Program-made: the position numbers and the translations under genes
DNA from: Tolypeutes matacus
Lineage: Eukaryota > Chordata > Mammalia > Cingulata > Chlamyphoridae
Assembly (NCBI GenBank): GCA_026826555.1
Contig: JAKSZT010054565.1
Coordinates: 9,940,608-10,004,607 of the forward strand
Reading direction: 5' to 3'
DNA length: 64,000 nucleotides
In this document: piece by piece, positions 23,113 through 64,000 of the stretch
Position numbering within the stretch: position 1 is the stretch's first letter
How the letters are laid out: every line of letters begins with the position of its first letter
Notes under the pieces: generated by a model
The model's database searches: none
What the model was told of the DNA's origin: nothing
Seen by the model: only the letters and a program-made list of their open reading frames with translations

Positions 23113-23766
23113 GACCAATAAAGAAGATATAAAAATGACATTTATAGAGAAACTCCAGCATTTTGTTTTCCTGGTTATTCTAATAGATCAAATGGAACAT
23201 ACTATATGATTTTTTTTTTGTTATTATTATTTTTTTGCCAAACACTGTAATCAATCTTTCAGGCTGTAGATCTATGTAGTTACTGTTGTCACACAGTCAA
23301 GATAGATGTGAACAGGAGTTAAATGAGAAGAAAACCCTGTGCTTTTCCCTTCTGATAACAAGGCAAAGACGTCTTTACAAATTCAGTATTTAGGCATTTT
23401 CCCATTCTGTTTTCAACTAAAATTCACAAAGTTTCCATTCTCGGGCACTGAGATGGTATTGGTGGGGACACTGAGGGACCCTTGGGATTTTATGAGGTAA
23501 GAGACAGTTTCTTAATCCACTAGCTTCAGGTGCCTCTGTTCACCACCCAGAACCAACCCTAACCCGCCAAGAAGCGAGGTGGCCTGAGCTGGGCAAGGCA
23601 GGGAAAATGATCTCCGCTCCAGCTCAGCCTGGATCCCATGGGGTGGGAGGGACAGTGGACCAGAGCTGCCTGCTGAGATGAGAGACCCCCCGCCCCCCAA
23701 AGACTCATCCTACTCATCTCACTCCATCTCCTCTCAAATCACACAATGTGGCCCCAATCAGGCACT

Positions 23767-63139
<39,373 letters not shown>

Positions 63140-64000
63140 CTAAAGAACAAAAAAGAGGTATAGGTTTTAGGATAGGATGTTGCCTTGGCTCTGAACCTTT
63201 ATACTCATGGGTTTAAACTTACTAAAGTGAAAAATAGTGGCTTAGTTGGAATTCTCAGAGGAATCATTTTTTTGTTGTTGCACAGCTCAGGGACCATGGG
63301 TTTGCAAATTTGAATCAGTGGCATCTTAATCCATTCTGATTTTGGATTTCACCAATGTGATGGGAATATATCCCCTTGTCTATGTCGATCCAGAGGAGAA
63401 AGAATCTGAGGCAGACTGCTAACTGAATGCATTTAGAAATCTCTATCCATACTATATCCCTACTACACCTAGACTCAAAACCCTAGGCTGATTTTCCTAA
63501 ATCATCCCCTCTTCTTGGTTGTTTCAGAGGCATCTGACCTTCGGAGCTAGAACATCCCTCTCTACACCACACACAGCCCCAGCGATGAAGGCTTGGGACA
63601 CCTCCTCCCCCTATGAGTGTGTATGTGTGTAGAGAACTTAGAAACCTACTGTTGCTCTTTATTTATGCAAAACCACCTGAATATCCAGTTTACCCTGTGC
63701 TGTCCATCTTCTCCCTTGGGTAGAAAAGTCTCTCCTGTTTCTCTTTCCTCCCTCCTTTACCCCTTTTACACCCTATTTTAAAAGACAAAGCTCTGCCTAC
63801 ATAGAAGACTTTTTTATTTTAACGAAAGTTACTATTGTTTACAGTGAGTTGGGGAAAAATTAAAAATAAAAATGGCTTCCCTCATCCTTGCATCAATAGG
63901 ATGCTACATTTCATGACTGTTTTTAATAGGGGGAAATACAGAGTTGAAGGCAGAACCTCCTGGAAGGACCATGCTGGCCACTGGGGTGGGACTCTTCTGC
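63140..64000 (-). other. Intron sequence at right edge, 5' side of ABCC12
   Basis: No coding exon was recognised here. The sequence upstream of the exon 1 acceptor does not contain the TMD1 residues expected to precede AFSVVAM, so it is part of an intron that continues beyond the window. It has no obvious repeat except short A/T-rich stretches near 63780-63870. Confidence 0.7.

Noticed and set aside
1..23766. Search for the neighbouring ABCC11 gene or other transporter exons
   Set aside because: No ABCC-type motifs (Walker A, signature, NLDPF) appear outside the exons listed. In human, ABCC11 lies on the 5' side of ABCC12 (recollection), so it would be off the right edge.

Overview
This is vertebrate nuclear DNA, and almost certainly from a xenarthran, most likely an armadillo (Dasypus). 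The evidence is split coding exons with GT-AG introns, a dense mix of old mammalian repeats (MIR, L2, MER20, hAT MITEs), a tRNA-derived SINE at 3294-3604 that matches my recollection of armadillo DAS SINEs, and other repeats I associate with armadillo and sloth. The species call rests on memory of repeat families, not on a search. One 100-N assembly gap lies at 13559-13658.

The window holds one recognisable protein-coding gene, on the minus strand. It is the 3' two-thirds to three-quarters of ABCC12 (MRP9), an ABCC-family transporter. I could place 22 consecutive coding exons, from 63139 down to the stop codon at 23767-23769. All 21 in-window introns have GT-AG ends. The joined exons give 2976 nt, or 991 codons plus a stop, with no frameshift or premature stop. 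They encode, in order: the last helix of TMD1, NBD1 (exons 2-7), an acidic linker (exons 8-10), TMD2 with six helices (exons 11-16), and NBD2 (exons 17-22). The N-terminal part of the protein and the promoter lie beyond the right edge. The first 860 bases inside that edge are intron.

Positions 1-23766 lie downstream of the gene. I find no supported gene there. It is repeat-rich: a 525-bp solo LTR with TATA box and poly(A) signal (795-1319), an unexplained 107-codon open frame (1562-1885), the DAS-like SINE with a triplicated target site (3281-3676), a roughly 2.1-kb antisense L1 derivative that runs from 3' UTR straight into ORF1 with no ORF2 between (HAL1-like, 10220-12350), and a long GAAA tract inside it. 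Introns between 24133 and 63031 carry further MIR, L2, MER20, L1 and hAT copies.

The most useful leads concern ABCC12 splicing. Exon 15 has two in-frame acceptors 30 nt apart, exon 9 appears to have a displaced acceptor compared with the human protein as I recall it, and exon 10 has a poor donor and a frame-neutral length. I found no convincing new biological system. Exon numbers below count from the right edge of the window, and residue numbers count from the first in-window codon.
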